Source: Perkinsus olseni (Eukaryota; Perkinsozoa; Perkinsida; Perkinsidae). Taken from it: a stretch of DNA of 64,000 bases. The DNA lies in the NCBI GenBank assembly GCA_013115135.1, contig JABANP010000109.1:62001-126000 (forward strand), given 5' to 3'. Position 1 is the stretch's first letter, and every line of letters starts with the position of its first letter. Positions 32,738 to 42,882 of the stretch are shown in pieces. The notes under the pieces were generated by a model that was given only the letters and a program-made list of their open reading frames with translations, was not told where the DNA came from and did no database searches. Both the position numbers and the translations under genes were made by a program.

Positions 32738-32797
32738 TTGTCGAGAGAGGAGAGGACCTCGGAGGACCCGTACCTCTGAGAGGACTCCTCTCTGCAA

Positions 32798-34606
32798 GTG
32801 TTACTGGACAAAGGTCTCGGTCCAGACTATCTGGCACTATTAGGTGACTACTTGAGCGACAGAACCATTACGGTTCACCACGGCACAGACTCCTGTACTC
32901 GTCGGCTCACCAGAGGCATCGCCCAAGGGGGTGTCACGTCGCCGTGGGTCTTCAATGCATTCATGCTTACCTTTGATGCGGCTCTGTCCTCTTGGGTCAC
33001 CGTCATCTATGCGGACGACGGAGTTATCCTGTTCCGCTACATGGAGGAGCCCCACATTCAAACTGCTGTCGATGCCATTGCCAGCCAGCTTGACAAGTGG
33101 TGCCGTCACGTCAAGTGTCGGCTATCCTGGCCGAAGACCAGACTGATGTGTTTTCCAGTGGCCGATTCGACAATCACAGAGGGCTGCGTCAAATGGCTGG
33201 GGATTCAATTAGACAGAAAGTTCAAGTGGAGCCAGCATGTTGCCTCCCTCATCGGGAAGATCGAAGCGTCCTACCACTCTATCAAAAGACATGTCTGCAG
33301 CACTTGGGGTCTCATTGCTGACGTTGCTCTTCAATTCTTCGACACTGTGGCCAGAGGTCACCTACTTCATGGAGTAGGGTGCTGGGGCCTGGCAGCCAAA
33401 CGTCCAAGAATAGCTGGACAGCTAAGGTCACTCCAGGCGAGACTGTACAGGAGAGCGCGACGACTCAACAGTCGAACTCCTACTAGCTTCGCATGCCGTA
33501 TTGGTCACGAGGGAATTGCCTGGGATGAGCTATGCTTATTTCAGTGTGCCAAGCAGCGCCTGACTTTCCCAGAGTTCCTCGACGCTGAACCAGTAAAGGA
33601 CATTGTTGGCGGGGCGGTCCACCCTTATCCTGTTGAGCGCTTTGTTGAAGTGACTGAGCGCATCTCCTACACTGTGGATTACTCGACGAACCCGGACTGT
33701 CTACCCGACTCTGGCACTGCGGTGATCTATTCTGACGGGTCGGTGCTCCCCGGACAGTGCGCTGGCTGTGGCATAGCCTTTGCTACTATCACTGGCGATT
33801 GGGTGACATCAGGCCGCAAACTCCCTAGCCATTCCACCCCTTTGCAGGCCGAAATCCTCGGGATATGGTTAGCGGCGTCGACTGGGTCGTCGCAGCCTCA
33901 TGTTGCAAGAGTCGTTGTTCTCTCGGACTGCATGAGGGCCATTGACACTTTGAGTGGGAGGAATGGGTCCCTCACGGGTGGCCGTCTTGCTCAACTTGTT
34001 CTTGATCGCTTGAGCAAGCTGGGCAAGCCAGTCTCTGTCCATTATACACCTTCGAAACAGACTGAGGGCAACCTCAAAGCGGATACTGCTGCTCGAACCG
34101 CGGCCCTTCACGGTCTAGATGTTGATATGACGGTGCCATTTTCTCGGGAGGCCTTGTCTACCCTTCTGACGAGACTGGCGACAGCGCGCTCGAGCGCCCA
34201 GTACGAGGAGGAGGTGCGATCTCTGGGTCGCTCTTTCCGATTTTTTGTCCCCACGTCCTCAGCGTTGAGTGCACTTCGTTCTTTGGGCTCACTGGATGGC
34301 ATCTGGCACCTGGTGAGCGGTCGCAACAACCTTCGTTATTCACGAAGTCATATCGACCGTGGATCTGCTACCTGTCCCCTATGTGATAGTGGTGAAGACG
34401 AAGACGTACCTCACTTCCTCTTTCGATGTCATCGATGGCAATTACAAAGGAAGGCTCTCAAGGCAGCAGTGGTTCTTCGGGGCATACCATGGCCTGTGCA
34501 GCATGGCGATATCTTCTTGAGGGACAGATCTCTCGCAGCGGCACTTGAGTCTTTCATCTCCCTGACGCGAAGGCTCAGCAGGCTGGACCCTCTTACGGCA
34601 CCTTGA
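32798..34606 (+). CDS. LINE reverse transcriptase-RNase H fragment
   Basis: An open frame of about 600 residues. RT motifs are GIAQGGVTSPWVFNAF near residue 40 and the catalytic box VIYADDGVILF near 70. RNase H follows with AVIYSDGSVLPG, LQAEILGIWLA, VVLSDCMRAID and GNLKADTAA (about 305-435). The end carries CPLC...HFLFRC, the CCHC-like motif typical after LINE RNase H. The N-terminal RT motifs lie upstream in another frame (32630-32700). The frame is otherwise intact, so decay is limited. Confidence 0.85.
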   Translation: MLLDKGLGPDYLALLGDYLSDRTITVHHGTDSCTRRLTRGIAQGGVTSPWVFNAFMLTFDAALSSWVTVIYADDGVILFRYMEEPHIQTAVDAIASQLDKWCRHVKCRLSWPKTRLMCFPVADSTITEGCVKWLGIQLDRKFKWSQHVASLIGKIEASYHSIKRHVCSTWGLIADVALQFFDTVARGHLLHGVGCWGLAAKRPRIAGQLRSLQARLYRRARRLNSRTPTSFACRIGHEGIAWDELCLFQCAKQRLTFPEFLDAEPVKDIVGGAVHPYPVERFVEVTERISYTVDYSTNPDCLPDSGTAVIYSDGSVLPGQCAGCGIAFATITGDWVTSGRKLPSHSTPLQAEILGIWLAASTGSSQPHVARVVVLSDCMRAIDTLSGRNGSLTGGRLAQLVLDRLSKLGKPVSVHYTPSKQTEGNLKADTAARTAALHGLDVDMTVPFSREALSTLLTRLATARSSAQYEEEVRSLGRSFRFFVPTSSALSALRSLGSLDGIWHLVSGRNNLRYSRSHIDRGSATCPLCDSGEDEDVPHFLFRCHRWQLQRKALKAAVVLRGIPWPVQHGDIFLRDRSLAAALESFISLTRRLSRLDPLTAP

Positions 34607-34780
34607 AGCTGGCGATGGGTTTCTCTATCCCTATGATTTCTTGGTAGCTTTGTAACGCGGATAGTGCGTGGCGGCCCTAGCGCCTGTAAGGCCAGGCCGC
34701 GACCAATGAGCCAAGAAGAAGAAGAAGAAGAAGAAGAACTTCTTCTTCTTCTGAAGAAGAAGAAGAAGCCGGCTAGCCTT

Positions 34781-35660
34781 GACCATGCCACGACATGCGA
34801 GACGTGGTCGGAACTCGCCTGCCTCACGGTTTCATGCCTACACCACCAACTACGAGCGGAGCGACGCGACCATCCGTATCGGTAATGCCGATTCGGTATA
34901 TAACCAATACTTCAGGGCTTGCAGTGCCACACTCGCACGTTCCAGGCCATTCAAAAAGTACAGTGAAAAGCAGTAGTTATCATTACCTAGTAATCGGTGG
35001 AGTATCTCTCTACTCAAGAGTATGCATTGAGTTACTGAGTGCGACGCCAGTGTCTCAGTTGGCACTGTACGAGTTGTAGTGGCGAGCGAAGTGTCACTGT
35101 CTCAAGTGTCCAGGTCCCCCAGCCGTTTTCGTCCGAGCTGCGACAGACCCAGTTGGCAGTGTCTGGATCTGTGGTTTACGGGTTGATATCTTGTACGAGT
35201 TGACCACTGTCCGAATTAGCACTGCCCCAGTTGGGATACACCCTCAGATTCTGACAAATGCTCCCGGAAAAATGGGTGTTTTTAATCGAACCTACACGAG
35301 TGAGCCGAATCTCTGGGTGAACTGGAAACTGGATGTAACTATACTGGATAAGAGCAGATAGACCAGAAGGCTCGCGTGTATCAGGGTCATCCCAGGTCAA
35401 TTACTGAGAACACAAAAACGGCAACTGTGATGAGCGGACAAAAGTGGGTCCAAGGAATGGTTTATGGACCAACACTGGTTGTCATTAATACATCGAAACC
35501 TATCTTAGTGATGATGTTCACCGAATTAGATAATCTTTGAGAAAGGAACTTCGTGTTCAAGGGTGTCCGTAGATCAACGGCGCCGGCACGAAGAAATAGA
35601 TCAACGCTGAGTTCAACTTGATGAGTTGGCGTCGACCTACAACAGATACCAACAGTTTCA
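34781..35660. other. Intergenic
   Basis: No gene seen. Flank of the LINE insertion, then the start of duplication copy B near 35330. Confidence 0.45.
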
Positions 35661-36545
35661 CTAATCATCTGATATGCGGTAAACACGATCAGATATGTAG
35701 TTGCCGGTAATGAACATTGCATCGGGGGAGGCAAATCTCACAGTATCCCACTTTGAGATGGAGTAATATTCATCCGGTAGACTAAAACATACCTCCTTGA
35801 GGTCGCTGACAAGTTCATCCAAAGTACTTATGCTCCCCTTAATTGCTGTCACCTTGTAAGCTTTACCAAGACCCATCCCTACGACCTTGAACGTGAAGGG
35901 GAAAGTTTCAGAGTATTTGCAGGCGAGTTGCAAAGTATAGGTTCCGTCCGACTTGATCTCTGAAACCATACTGACTTCTAGTGAGCTTCCACTGCGGGTC
36001 CTGAATTCCCCTTCAACGATTGGAAGCCACTTACGATCGAGTAAAATACGGACACCTTCGAAAACTGCTTGCGCGTTACCATCTCCGTCGACTACGAAGG
36101 ACTCGAAGTCTCTCTCCGTGATGTGAGCGTCGGGGCATGCAGTTCGTATCCCGGCAAGCCAAGCATTATGGGCGTCCCTGCCAGGGCCAGATTCCGGGAC
36201 TACATGGATGGACGCCGGGTCCTCTTTATTGGGATGAAGATCGAACCAGCCAGTTTGGTACGAAGTTCCATCAGCGTACTCTACAGAGAACATACCAGAA
36301 CTGCTGTCATGAGGGGCGAGGAGAGCAACTCTCACGCGGGGATCGGAACGCTCGTAGACGAATTCACCAGAGTGTTTCTTGACGTCACGGGGTGAGCGTC
36401 TCGAGGTAGGTTTTATGGTTGTGGGGCACGGGGTAGGTTTCATGGTTGTGGGGCACGGAGTAGGTTTGGTGGTGCCACCCTTTCCACAACCATAGGCCAG
36501 TATGGCAACAAAAGAGACGGAGATGATGAGACGGAGAGCCGTCAT
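35661..36545 (-). CDS. Secreted protein of unknown family, paralogue 2
   Basis: 294 residues with a signal peptide (MTALRLIISVSFVAILAYG), a Cys-Gly and a Thr/Pro linker with three PTxxPCPTT-like repeats, then the same unknown domain as the gene at 29867-30781. Compared with that copy it lacks about 17 residues after LLAPHD (the YMRIYRSVHV segment) and is more divergent in the RTRSGSSLEVSMVSEI region. Intronless. No function can be assigned. Confidence 0.75.
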   Translation of the reverse strand: MTALRLIISVSFVAILAYGCGKGGTTKPTPCPTTMKPTPCPTTIKPTSRRSPRDVKKHSGEFVYERSDPRVRVALLAPHDSSSGMFSVEYADGTSYQTGWFDLHPNKEDPASIHVVPESGPGRDAHNAWLAGIRTACPDAHITERDFESFVVDGDGNAQAVFEGVRILLDRKWLPIVEGEFRTRSGSSLEVSMVSEIKSDGTYTLQLACKYSETFPFTFKVVGMGLGKAYKVTAIKGSISTLDELVSDLKEVCFSLPDEYYSISKWDTVRFASPDAMFITGNYISDRVYRISDD

Positions 36546-36657
36546 TAGGGAATGGTTAAAAGGATTCCTATTAGAGGTATCTATAAAAAAGAATCAGCTA
36601 TGGTGAAGATATCTCCAGTTCCTGTCCAGTGTCGACATCAGCTCCTGGTTACTGTAC

Positions 36658-36678
36658 ATACGGACCGTATGATACGGT
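36658..36678 (-). repeat. 7-1-7-6 palindromic module (perfect)
   Basis: Read on the minus strand: 7-mer ACCGTAT, centre C, exact reverse complement, then CCGTAT. The matching place in duplication copy A (about 30904-30920) has no palindrome. Confidence 0.9.
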
Positions 36679-37049
36679 CCTACGACCTGCTCATTGCCTC
36701 GCAGTATTATGATTACGAGACGACTATGAGAGGCGTCACCAGTGTGGCGACTCAAGCAAGCGCGTGTAGAAACTCATGCCGCTGCAAAGGCCGGGAGGGG
36801 GGGATGTGATGATGAGTGAATGTGTGGGGTGGGTAAAAGTGCTGCCCGCTCGTATCCTTCCTCATGTAGCTGCTCCTTGCAGTGACCTGCGTTCATGTCC
36901 TCAGGGGGCATTGTGTCACCCGTGCCACGGGCGAGCGAGATGGTTCCTCGTCTTTTGCCTTGGAGGGCACGAAGCGAAAGCGAAGTGCTTGGAGGTGCAA
37001 ACAGGGAAGTAGCAGCTGCCGCGCGCGCCCAGTATTTGTGTGGATTCTG

Positions 37050-37241
37050 GGGCCTATTTCATAGGACGCTTTTTCTTAGGATCCTAAGGGGTTAGGACGT
37101 CTTTAAAATTAGGATCCTAATGCCCTTTAAGGATTTTCATGTGAAACAGCTTGACTCTTTTAAGGACGTCTTAAGGTTAGGATCCTATTTTTAAAGACGT
37201 CCTAAATCCTAACCGGTTGGGATTTCTTGTGAAATAGGCCC
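37050..37241. mobile_element. 192-bp MITE, GGGCC ends, 3-bp TSD CTG
   Basis: Inverted ends GGGCCTATTTCA (37050) and TGAAATAGGCCC (ending 37241) are flanked by CTG on both sides (37047-37049, 37242-37244). The interior is built of TTAGGATCCTAA and AAGGACGTCTTAA-like palindromes. Same end and target rule as 18943-20018, so both probably use one Harbinger-like transposase located elsewhere. Confidence 0.85.
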
Positions 37242-37706
37242 CTGAGCTCGAGCGAGCTGATGATTGTGTGATGAGTTTGAGACGTATGATGATGATACGG
37301 GTGTGGGAACTGTTGTACCGCACTGTACTCGTCCGTAGGCCGCTCATCTGCGATTATTATTTTTTTCTTTCGTCATCTAGGAGTGTGGGTGCAGTTCGAT
37401 CGGTGCATAGAGCCGAGTAGATTCGGCAGGCACGATGCGAACTGCCCCGTGGTAGAGCGGTTACTCTTTGCCCAGGGAGGGATTGTCGCGTTGTGACAAC
37501 AGAGTGCGAACAGCAGCAGCACGAGACGGTCTGCAGTTCGTACGCGGGTGACGGATGGCAAGTGGGGTCCCCACTGTGGGGATGAGGAATTTATTCGAGG
37601 AAGAATTGCAACCAACATCTCCCGATTGGTAACTTCATAACGAGAAGTGATGGAAATATTCTATTTGAAAAACTTCTCAAGTTTTCGTTACATCAACTTG
37701 GCGAGT

Positions 37707-39078
37707 CTACCACTCCTTCTCTTGCTTGTCCTTATACATCTTCCCGCTCATGCTGGCGTCGTACTCACATTCAACTGCCAACCAGCTGATAACCTCGGCG
37801 CCTTGTGCAGCTGTTCGATCACCTCCGTACCTGTTGTGACCTCACGTGAAGCAAGGAAAGAGGAAGCGGATCGTCAATCCCGGGCAGGCTTCTCTAAAGC
37901 CCTGCCTTTACTTGGTCATGTCCGTGGCACAGTAACCTGGGGTGCAGGTCGTCACGAGTATCCGTCTCGGGTCCTCCATCGCCTCCCGAGCGAGAGCTTT
38001 GGTCCATGCGATGAGCAGGAGCTTCGAGGTTCCATACATGCCATCGGCGAACCCAGCTTCTGCAAGGCGCCTTCCTTTCACTGCTTCGAGATACTCATTC
38101 GCAATTTCCATTATCTCTCGGACAGTGCAGTTCTTTGAAGCTAGTCTGTTCTGTACGGCTTCCGACACCTGAGCGTTTCGAGCATCCAGCGGGCGAGAGG
38201 GGGCAACCAACCTGGGAGAGGTTGCCGAGGCCGCTGCTGACGTTGACCACTCTCCCCTTGCCGGCCATCATCGGCTTCAAAGCCTCCGTCACCTTCATGC
38301 AACCGTAGAGGTTCACTTCGATGGTGAGGCGCGCCTAGCAGGAAACAGGACAAGCTCAGACTCTGGAGGACACTGAGGCTGCTCACTCGATCGTATGAGG
38401 GTTTCGAGTCGTCCTCATCCAACAGCACCGCCGCGTTATTGATGAGCGCGTCGATTGATGGCGTCAGCCTGGCAATCTGCAAACGAGACCAACGCACAAT
38501 TTCCAGTGGAGATTCTCCATTTATCCGGGTTTTGAACCACGAGCCGCCCGACAGCGGCGGCGGCTGGCAGTGTATCGACCGCTCCCGTAGCGTTCACCAC
38601 TTGTGACCTACTTGTGACTTCCCTGCTTCGATGGATGCATCGTCAGCCACGTCGAGTTGAACGGCTGCATACGGTTTGAGAATATCTGAAACACTCTAGG
38701 CCATAGGTTATCGTATAGCAACGAACGACTACAACGGTTTGGGGGCACGAAATACACGATAAGAGTACACGGTAAATTCATGATTATCATCAGCCCTGCT
38801 GGCCCAATGGATAAGGCGGAGATAAGGCCCTCCGGCCCTGGCCCTCCTAAGGTGGAGATTCCGGGTTCGATCCCCGGGTAGGGTATTACAAAACGAACCA
38901 TCACCTCTGCGGATCTATCCTATCATTTTAATCCTAGTCTACCTGCAGCCTGTTTGAGTCGCTCCTCATCCCTAGCTGTCATAATCACCCTAACGCCCTC
39001 TCCTATGAGTCTCTTGCAGACCTCAAAACCGATGCCTTTATTGGCCCCTGTGACCACCACCACAGGTGAACGAGCCAT
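37707..39078 (-). CDS. Short-chain dehydrogenase (carbonyl reductase-like), 6 exons
   Basis: An NAD(P)-dependent reductase of the classical SDR family. Exons 39078-38943, 38664-38612, 38476-38387, 38334-38212, 38168-37912 and 37830-37707 join in frame to 260 residues. Motifs in order: cofactor site VVVTGANKGIGFEV (residue 5 on), QLDVADDASI, ALINNAAVLL (NNA motif), VNLYGCM, RVVNVSSG (catalytic Ser), MYGTSK (catalytic Tyr-Lys), CTPGYCATDM, and the C-terminal GAEVISWLAVE. The order and spacing match carbonyl reductases, and the length is near the usual 260-277. The substrate is unknown. Intron 1 carries a tRNA-Arg-like gene on the other strand. Confidence 0.92.
38793..38884 (+). tRNA. tRNA-Arg(CCT)-like, 19 nt longer than normal
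   Basis: The acceptor halves GCCCTGC and GTAGGGT pair over 7 bp. The T arm CCGGGTTCGATCCCCGG is perfect, and the anticodon loop CTCCTAA gives CCU. Total length is 92 nt instead of about 73. The excess lies between the D arm and the anticodon arm (GGAGATAAGGCCCTCCGGCC), and as a result the 5' strand of the anticodon stem pairs poorly with GGTGG. It could be a decayed gene or one with an intron in an unusual position. It lies inside intron 1 of the dehydrogenase gene, on the opposite strand. Confidence 0.6.
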
Positions 39079-39237
39079 TCAAGAATATAATTATTGAAAA
39101 CAACAAAACTGCCGTGGCCTGCCTCCCTTGAACTAAAACTCAATCGATCAGCTACGTGTGCCAAAGCCATCGAAGTGCGTCTAACAGGACCCTCTCCGAC
39201 TCCGGAACACAACAGTCAACAGAAACAGATAGACTTC

Positions 39238-41962
39238 TATGCACCAGTAGTTTCATCGGGGATCGCTTGATTATCATCCCCTGGCATGTTTTCTAATTTC
39301 AGTGGGCTTTGTGGGGCTCTGAGGTTGAGTTCCAGATTGGCCACCTTGTCCTCCATTAACTGGACTCGCTTCTCAATCAACTCCATCGTCCTCTGAATAA
39401 CCTGACCACGTCAGTGCACTCGAGCGAACGGCTCTTCAATACCAGAAGCTGGTCACCGACGGCCTCCATAGCTTTGGGTACAGCCTCCGTAGTAACACTG
39501 CCAAGGTCCAAGGTTCGACTCATCGCAGCTGATGAACCCACATCGCTCACACCCGCCGTTCCGTACATTACCTGCAGCCTCCGATCTGGTGAACGCTACG
39601 GGAGCTGGCGATGTCGAATAGCCCCTTAAAGGACCTTCGGACGGGCGAAGATCTGCGAGCACCGGAGTAGGCGCTCGCATTGGGAGGATTATGGAGTCCT
39701 CGATGTCCCAGATATAGACCTGCCGCACAGTGAGAACGCCCGACATTCTGTAGAAGCGTGTGGAAGCGGATCCTGCCGGGAGGACAGAAAGTATCTTGAG
39801 TGTGCCCTGCCCTCTGCCCGAGCGCTACTTCCTGTGGTCAATAAACCTGCCTTAACTCATCCCTCTCGAAACAAGATAGATCGGTGCTAGTCTGACTAAG
39901 CCGGATTTGGCGTTGGACTTAAAACTCACACACACGTCCGACCCGCCATCGAGCCCGGGGTCTCGGTATACCCTGCCTTCCTCACCTGTCCGTCAGCCGA
40001 GCCAATAATGAGTTCGTACCGACCATCCACATCTTGACACCATCGGACCTAGCCAAAGGCGCCCCACCTCCGTTGAAAGTATCAGACGAGGTTGCGCAGG
40101 GGCGAGAAGGGCCAGGACGAAACCTACGCTATTGACAGGTGGCAGCCTAGCAGCTGCCTCAGCCTTCCCTTGGGCCACACACGCAATGCGACGCCCTTCT
40201 CGCAGGTCCCAAAGACGGATGTCTCCCTGCCGGCCACCCGAGGCCAGGAGGTGGCCGTTATCGGGACAGAGGGCGATGGAGAGAACCGACCCTACCAAGG
40301 GCAGAAGATTTGTTGGAATTGTGGTATTCTAGCGGACCTCGGTCGTGAGCGGGAGAGTATCTTTGAACTAGCTGCTCCCCGGTCGGCAACCTCGTGTCCC
40401 AGAAGTTGATCGATCCATCGTCACCGGCGGCCCCCAGTAGCTGTGGGGTGACCGGCGAGAAGGTAACCGAACGGACGGAGAGGGTATTGTCGTAGAAGCT
40501 GAAGACCACAGAGACAGCAAGCCTAGACTGATGATTGGGCTGATGGCTTCTATGAGAGGATGATTCTGGCCATATGGCTGACCACTACGGTGGCAAAGGG
40601 AAAGCTTGTTTCTGGCTGTCAGCAAAGCCAAGCTACGGGCGGCGTGGCAAATTACAAGGAGACACTCAATGCCAGTAAATGATCGGCCATGATTCGAGTT
40701 CACTTGTCCTTGCGACCCCAATTAATTCGGTGAAGAGTTCTCGAGCAAGTCCCTCAGAGCCCCCGAGTAGGAATCACCAGGCAAAGTTGGTCTTGGTCTC
40801 GATATCCCATACCCTGACGGTGCGGTCTTCCCCTCCGCTCACAGCTGACGCAGCGTCAGCCGAGAACGCACACGTCAGCACCCAGTTAGAGTGGCCAACG
40901 AGAGAACAGAGAAATCTGATGACGAAATGGCCTCCTCCCCAGTAGGAGCGGGACAAAGTAGTACTTTCGATCCTGCAAGTTGGCGGATCTCCTGTCACCA
41001 CCGACCGGCATCTTCCACAACTTTACAGTCTTGTCATCCGAGCAGGTTAGCATGAGGTCCTGAGCAACCGATGGGGCACGGCGGAGGGACCGGGGCGGTG
41101 TATTTTGCAAGCAGGCCTTTGCTCAGCTCGATTAGTCACTTAATTTATCAGTGATCAGTATGCATTGGTAGACAATTTAGACATAGTTAATTTCGGAACA
41201 TATTCAGGAGGGTAATTTTCTCTGAATTAAATGGGTTCAGAGATGGGTGGGTGTTGCGCGATCCGCGCGCGTTCCCCTCGGACGGAGAGAGGGATGACAC
41301 TACCGTTTGAGTTTGCGACCAATCGAGATCGCGGATAACTCCGGTATGGCAGCCTTTGTAGACAGCTGAGCTGACACCATTCGAGCTGGGGGCATTGTAC
41401 CATAGGCGTATCTGAGCTTACCAGCTCCCAGTTACAATTACCACGGCTGGAATGGTCTAGTTGGTTATGACGATCGCCTCACACGCGATAGGTACCGAGT
41501 TCGATTCTCGGTTCCAGTATCTACCATTTCTCATATTACCTACCGTCTTGTCAACTCCAGCGCTCGCAATCCATCGCCCCGATGCATCCGCCGCCACCGC
41601 TGTAACTCTATCACTATGGCCCTCACAACGGAGGGGTCTACAACAACAAAGAGACCGATGACGACACAAAGCCGCGGTAGTAGTCGCTCCCCTATGAGAT
41701 GATGAGCGTCAGCCAACTCATCACCTGGTGTTGTGTTTGGCACTCCAAATGATGACACTACCATCGCCTCCCGAAGAGGCGTATTGGCTGAAACCTAATC
41801 ACAGACCGATGACCATCTACTGAGGCAGACAGACATACCCGCTCCCCCTGACGGTACCTGTACGGCACGAGTGACCGGTCCTTTATGACCCTTGAAGACT
41901 CTCGCTATGGACAAGCCCGGGTTGATGGGGACTGATGCTGAGCTACACTCGGCAGCAGACAT
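39238..41962 (-). CDS. POC1: WD40 protein, POC1-like centriole protein
   Basis: WD40 blades are spread over several small exons: ARVFKGHKGPVT (first exon 41962-41858), YASSGGDGSVIIWSA (near 41720), CEGHSDRVTAVA...IASAGVDKTV (41640-41540), LTCSDDKTVKLWKM (41060-40990), VGHSNWVLTCAF...GGEDRTVRVWDI (40900-40790), GAAGDDGSINFWDTR (40440-40380) and LASGGRQGDIRLWDL (40250-40180). The C-terminus (39410-39238) reads MELIEKRVQLMEDKVANLE, a short coiled coil preceded by AVPKAMEAVGDQLLVL. A seven-blade propeller plus this C-terminal helix is the layout of POC1, a basal-body component. Exon borders were not all resolved. tRNA-Val lies antisense in one intron. Confidence 0.75.
41446..41518 (+). tRNA. tRNA-Val(CAC)
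   Basis: 73 nt. Acceptor GCTGGAA/TTCCAGT (first pair G-U), anticodon stem ATCGC/GCGAT with loop CTCACAC (anticodon CAC), T arm CCGAG-TTCGATT-CTCGG. All stems pair. It lies in an intron of the POC1-like gene, on the opposite strand. Confidence 0.92.
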
Positions 41963-42344
41963 TACGATCGGCCACGGTCTGTGGTAGTTTATAGAGATTA
42001 ACCAACGCAACCGATGCGGAGTGACTCGTTGGCAGATCGACGACACCCTTGGAATGGATCACTAGGCGCCACGGCTAGATCTGATTCAGCCCCGATTCAC
42101 GACGCTAGGTTCCCCCTCTAAACTCTTAGTGGTCAACCGAGATACTCTTTGGATCGACGAGGAGGCCAGCACTGCTCAAAAGACTAAAATTTCCGAGTAC
42201 TTATACTAACTGTATGACCCCACGCCCCTCCCCCAGCAGTCACTTCAACACAACTCGATATTCCTGTGACCAGTAGCCTGTGACCGTCAAGCCGTCGCTT
42301 TCACCGCTGTTGTTGTTATTAATACTAATAGCATCAGCACCACC
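41963..42344. other. Intergenic between POC1-like gene and RPL26
   Basis: It contains the 5' flank of the POC1-like gene and the 3' flank of RPL26. Nothing else is seen. Confidence 0.5.
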
Positions 42345-42882
42345 TTAGTCAACCTGAGCCATGGCGACGTCCTTCTCGGTGTAGCTCTTCTTGCCAGAGT
42401 CCTTGGAGCGGTTCTTGCGCTCGAGGAGAGCCTTGCGGTCCTTGTCCATCTTCAGCTTGGTGATGACGACCTTGGAGGGATGGACACCGACGTTGGCGTG
42501 GGAGCCGTTGACCTGAACAGTGACCATGAAAACAACAGAAGCTTCCGGAGAGGGAATTTATTACCTTGTCGCGGGTAAGACGCTCGATGTGGATGACGAA
42601 CTTCTTACGGTAGCAGGCGGTGACCTTGCCCTCACGGTCGCTGTAGTGACCGCGGACAACCATGACCTCATCATCCTTACGGATGGGGACGGACCTGGTG
42701 GATGAGAAGAGTAGCTAGAGGTGTCAGAAATGTCCCGTGAGAAATTACCTGACGTTGTACTTGGCCCTCAACTCCTTGGAAAGGGGGGCGGACATGATGA
42801 TCCTCCTCTGGTCCGAAGGGGCGGTGAAGTGGGCCTTACGGCTCTTACGACGAGAAGACGACACCGCGGGCGAGAACTTCAT
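42345..42882 (-). CDS. RPL26: 60S ribosomal protein L26 (uL24), 3 exons
   Basis: Exons 42882-42749, 42694-42565 and 42512-42345 join to 143 residues, close to the usual 145. The sequence opens [20 protein letters not shown], then [24 protein letters not shown] (the KOW motif) and [19 protein letters not shown]. uL24 binds 25S/28S rRNA near the exit tunnel. Introns are 54 and 52 nt, GT-AG. The upstream 700 bp is shared with the divergent methyltransferase gene and contains a 20-bp perfect palindrome with CACGTG at its centre. Confidence 0.96.

Larger units (their letters stand above)
32614..34767 (+). mobile_element. LINE (non-LTR retrotransposon), 5'-truncated
   Basis: The insertion is framed by a perfect 13-bp target-site duplication, GCCGGCTAGCCTT, at 32601-32613 and 34768-34780. 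It contains partial reverse transcriptase, RNase H and a C-terminal zinc motif, and ends in a GAA-rich tail (34709-34767) that folds back on itself. No endonuclease domain is present, as expected from incomplete target-primed reverse transcription. An RNase H domain after RT places it in the I-like group of LINEs. Confidence 0.9.
36546..37706. other. Intergenic, one palindromic module and one transposon
   Basis: Upstream of the secreted gene lies a perfect minus-strand module (36658-36678) and a 192-bp transposon (37050-37241). No gene seen. Confidence 0.5.
35330..38240. repeat. 2.8-kb segmental duplication, copy B
   Basis: Counterpart of 29570-32390. This copy continues into the complete dehydrogenase gene, so copy A is probably the truncated derivative. 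Confidence 0.85.

Noticed and set aside
34709..34775. GAA repeat as a simple microsatellite unrelated to mobile DNA
   Set aside because: It sits exactly between the LINE 3' end and the right target duplication, so it is the element's tail, although it has since folded back.
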